Shown here: positions 7,293-7,863 of the stretch, piece after piece
How the letters are laid out: the number at the start of each line of letters is the position of its first letter
How positions within the stretch are numbered: the stretch's first letter is position 1
NCBI GenBank assembly: GCA_027297485.1
Contig: JAPUHZ010000131.1
Location: forward strand, 1-7,863
Source: Deltaproteobacteria bacterium
GTDB taxonomy: Bacteria; Desulfobacterota_B; Binatia; UBA9968
Length of the DNA stretch: 7,863 bases
Direction: 5' to 3'
Notes under the pieces: generated by a model
Told to the model about the DNA's origin: nothing
Databases searched by the model: none
The model's input: the letters and a program-made list of their open reading frames with translations, nothing else
Position numbers and translations under genes: made by a program

Positions 7293-7863
7293 TGGAAAAG
7301 GCGGTCGTTCTGAGCACCGGCGATGAGCTCATTACGGGACGGGTGATAGATACCAACTCGTCTTATATCGCCGACAGGCTTTGTTCTCTGGGCATCGAGG
7401 TAGCAGCCATCCTCAAGGTCGGAGATACGAAAGAGAGGCTTCTCTGGGCGCTTCAGCATGGGGTGGAACTTGGAGATTTCATCATCGGCACCGGAGGCCT
7501 GGGCCCGACTGTGGACGATCTTACGACCGAGGTGGTAGCAGAGTTTCTCGGGTGCAAGCTAAAAATGGATCAGAATGTAGCCGAGGCATTGAAACGCAGA
7601 TTCGAATCCCGAGGGCTTCCTTGGACTCTCAACAACCTAAAACAGGCCCTCTTTCCGGAAGGGGCCGTCATTATTCCTAACCCTGTGGGGACGGCCCCGG
7701 GCTTTCGCCTCTCTCTTGCGCAAGGAAAGACACTCCTCTGGCTCTCTGGGGTGCCCAAAGAGATGGAGGCGATGCTCAAGGAAAGCGTGCTGCCCTGGGC
7801 TGCACAAGAGAGAAAAGCAGGGGGGGAAGTATCAACCTGTACCTTTAAGATCTATGGCTTGAC
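7289..7863 (+). CDS. cinA: CinA-family protein, N-terminal domain (3' end outside window)
   Basis: The first 191 residues of a CinA-family protein, open to the right edge. The MoCF/molybdopterin-binding-like fold is recognisable: VLSTGDELITGRVIDTNSSY (7-26), GTGGLGPTVDD (67-77), NNLKQALFPEGA (115-126), NPVGTAPGF (131-139) and SGVPKEME (153-160). Full-length CinA proteins are about 410-425 residues and usually add a C-terminal nicotinamide-nucleotide amidohydrolase domain; the N-terminal (COG1058) part has been linked to ADP-ribose pyrophosphatase activity, and together they recycle NAD-related nucleotides. The name comes from competence-induced genes, where cinA often precedes recA. The start overlaps the pgpA stop by four bases (ATGA), pointing to translational coupling; ATG 7292 is an alternative start. 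Whether the C-terminal domain is present cannot be seen here. Confidence 0.93.
   Translation, partial: MMEKAVVLSTGDELITGRVIDTNSSYIADRLCSLGIEVAAILKVGDTKERLLWALQHGVELGDFIIGTGGLGPTVDDLTTEVVAEFLGCKLKMDQNVAEALKRRFESRGLPWTLNNLKQALFPEGAVIIPNPVGTAPGFRLSLAQGKTLLWLSGVPKEMEAMLKESVLPWAAQERKAGGEVSTCTFKIYGL

Overview
The window looks like a bacterial chromosome segment of balanced to slightly GC-rich composition. The most likely source is a Desulfobacterota/"Deltaproteobacteria"-type organism or a related uncultured lineage. That is an inference from the pgpA-cinA gene pair, the double-length UvrA and the Y1-transposase remnant; no taxonomic marker gene is present.

Layout, left to right. Positions 1-199 are the region downstream of uvrA, with two small inverted repeats and no supportable gene. 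Positions 200-5869 (minus) are one uninterrupted 1889-residue reading frame made of two complete UvrA proteins fused head to tail: four ABC ATPase modules with intact Walker A, LSGGE and Walker B motifs, and zinc-binding cysteine pairs in both halves. Positions 5870-6161 hold no gene and are almost filled by a long imperfect inverted repeat (arms about 5886-5939 and 6099-6152) that begins 16 bases upstream of the uvrA start. Positions 6162-6404 (minus) encode an 80-residue small protein of unknown function. Positions 6405-6830 are intergenic and contain a previously unmarked, frameshifted and truncated N-terminal fragment of a Y1/REP-associated transposase (6571-6724). From 6831 the plus strand carries pgpA (phosphatidylglycerophosphatase A), overlapped by 4 bases by cinA, which runs off the right edge.

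Functionally, uvrA supplies damage recognition for nucleotide excision repair. cinA is in many bacteria followed by recA, so the window may lie in a DNA-repair neighbourhood, although recA itself is not visible. pgpA belongs to phosphatidylglycerol synthesis. The main points of interest are the asymmetric UvrA tandem fusion, the palindromic non-coding element against its 5' end, the transposase remnant, and a pgpA whose conserved N terminus has no ATG, GTG or TTG start. I do not see a CRISPR array, tRNA, rRNA or a clearly new multi-gene system.
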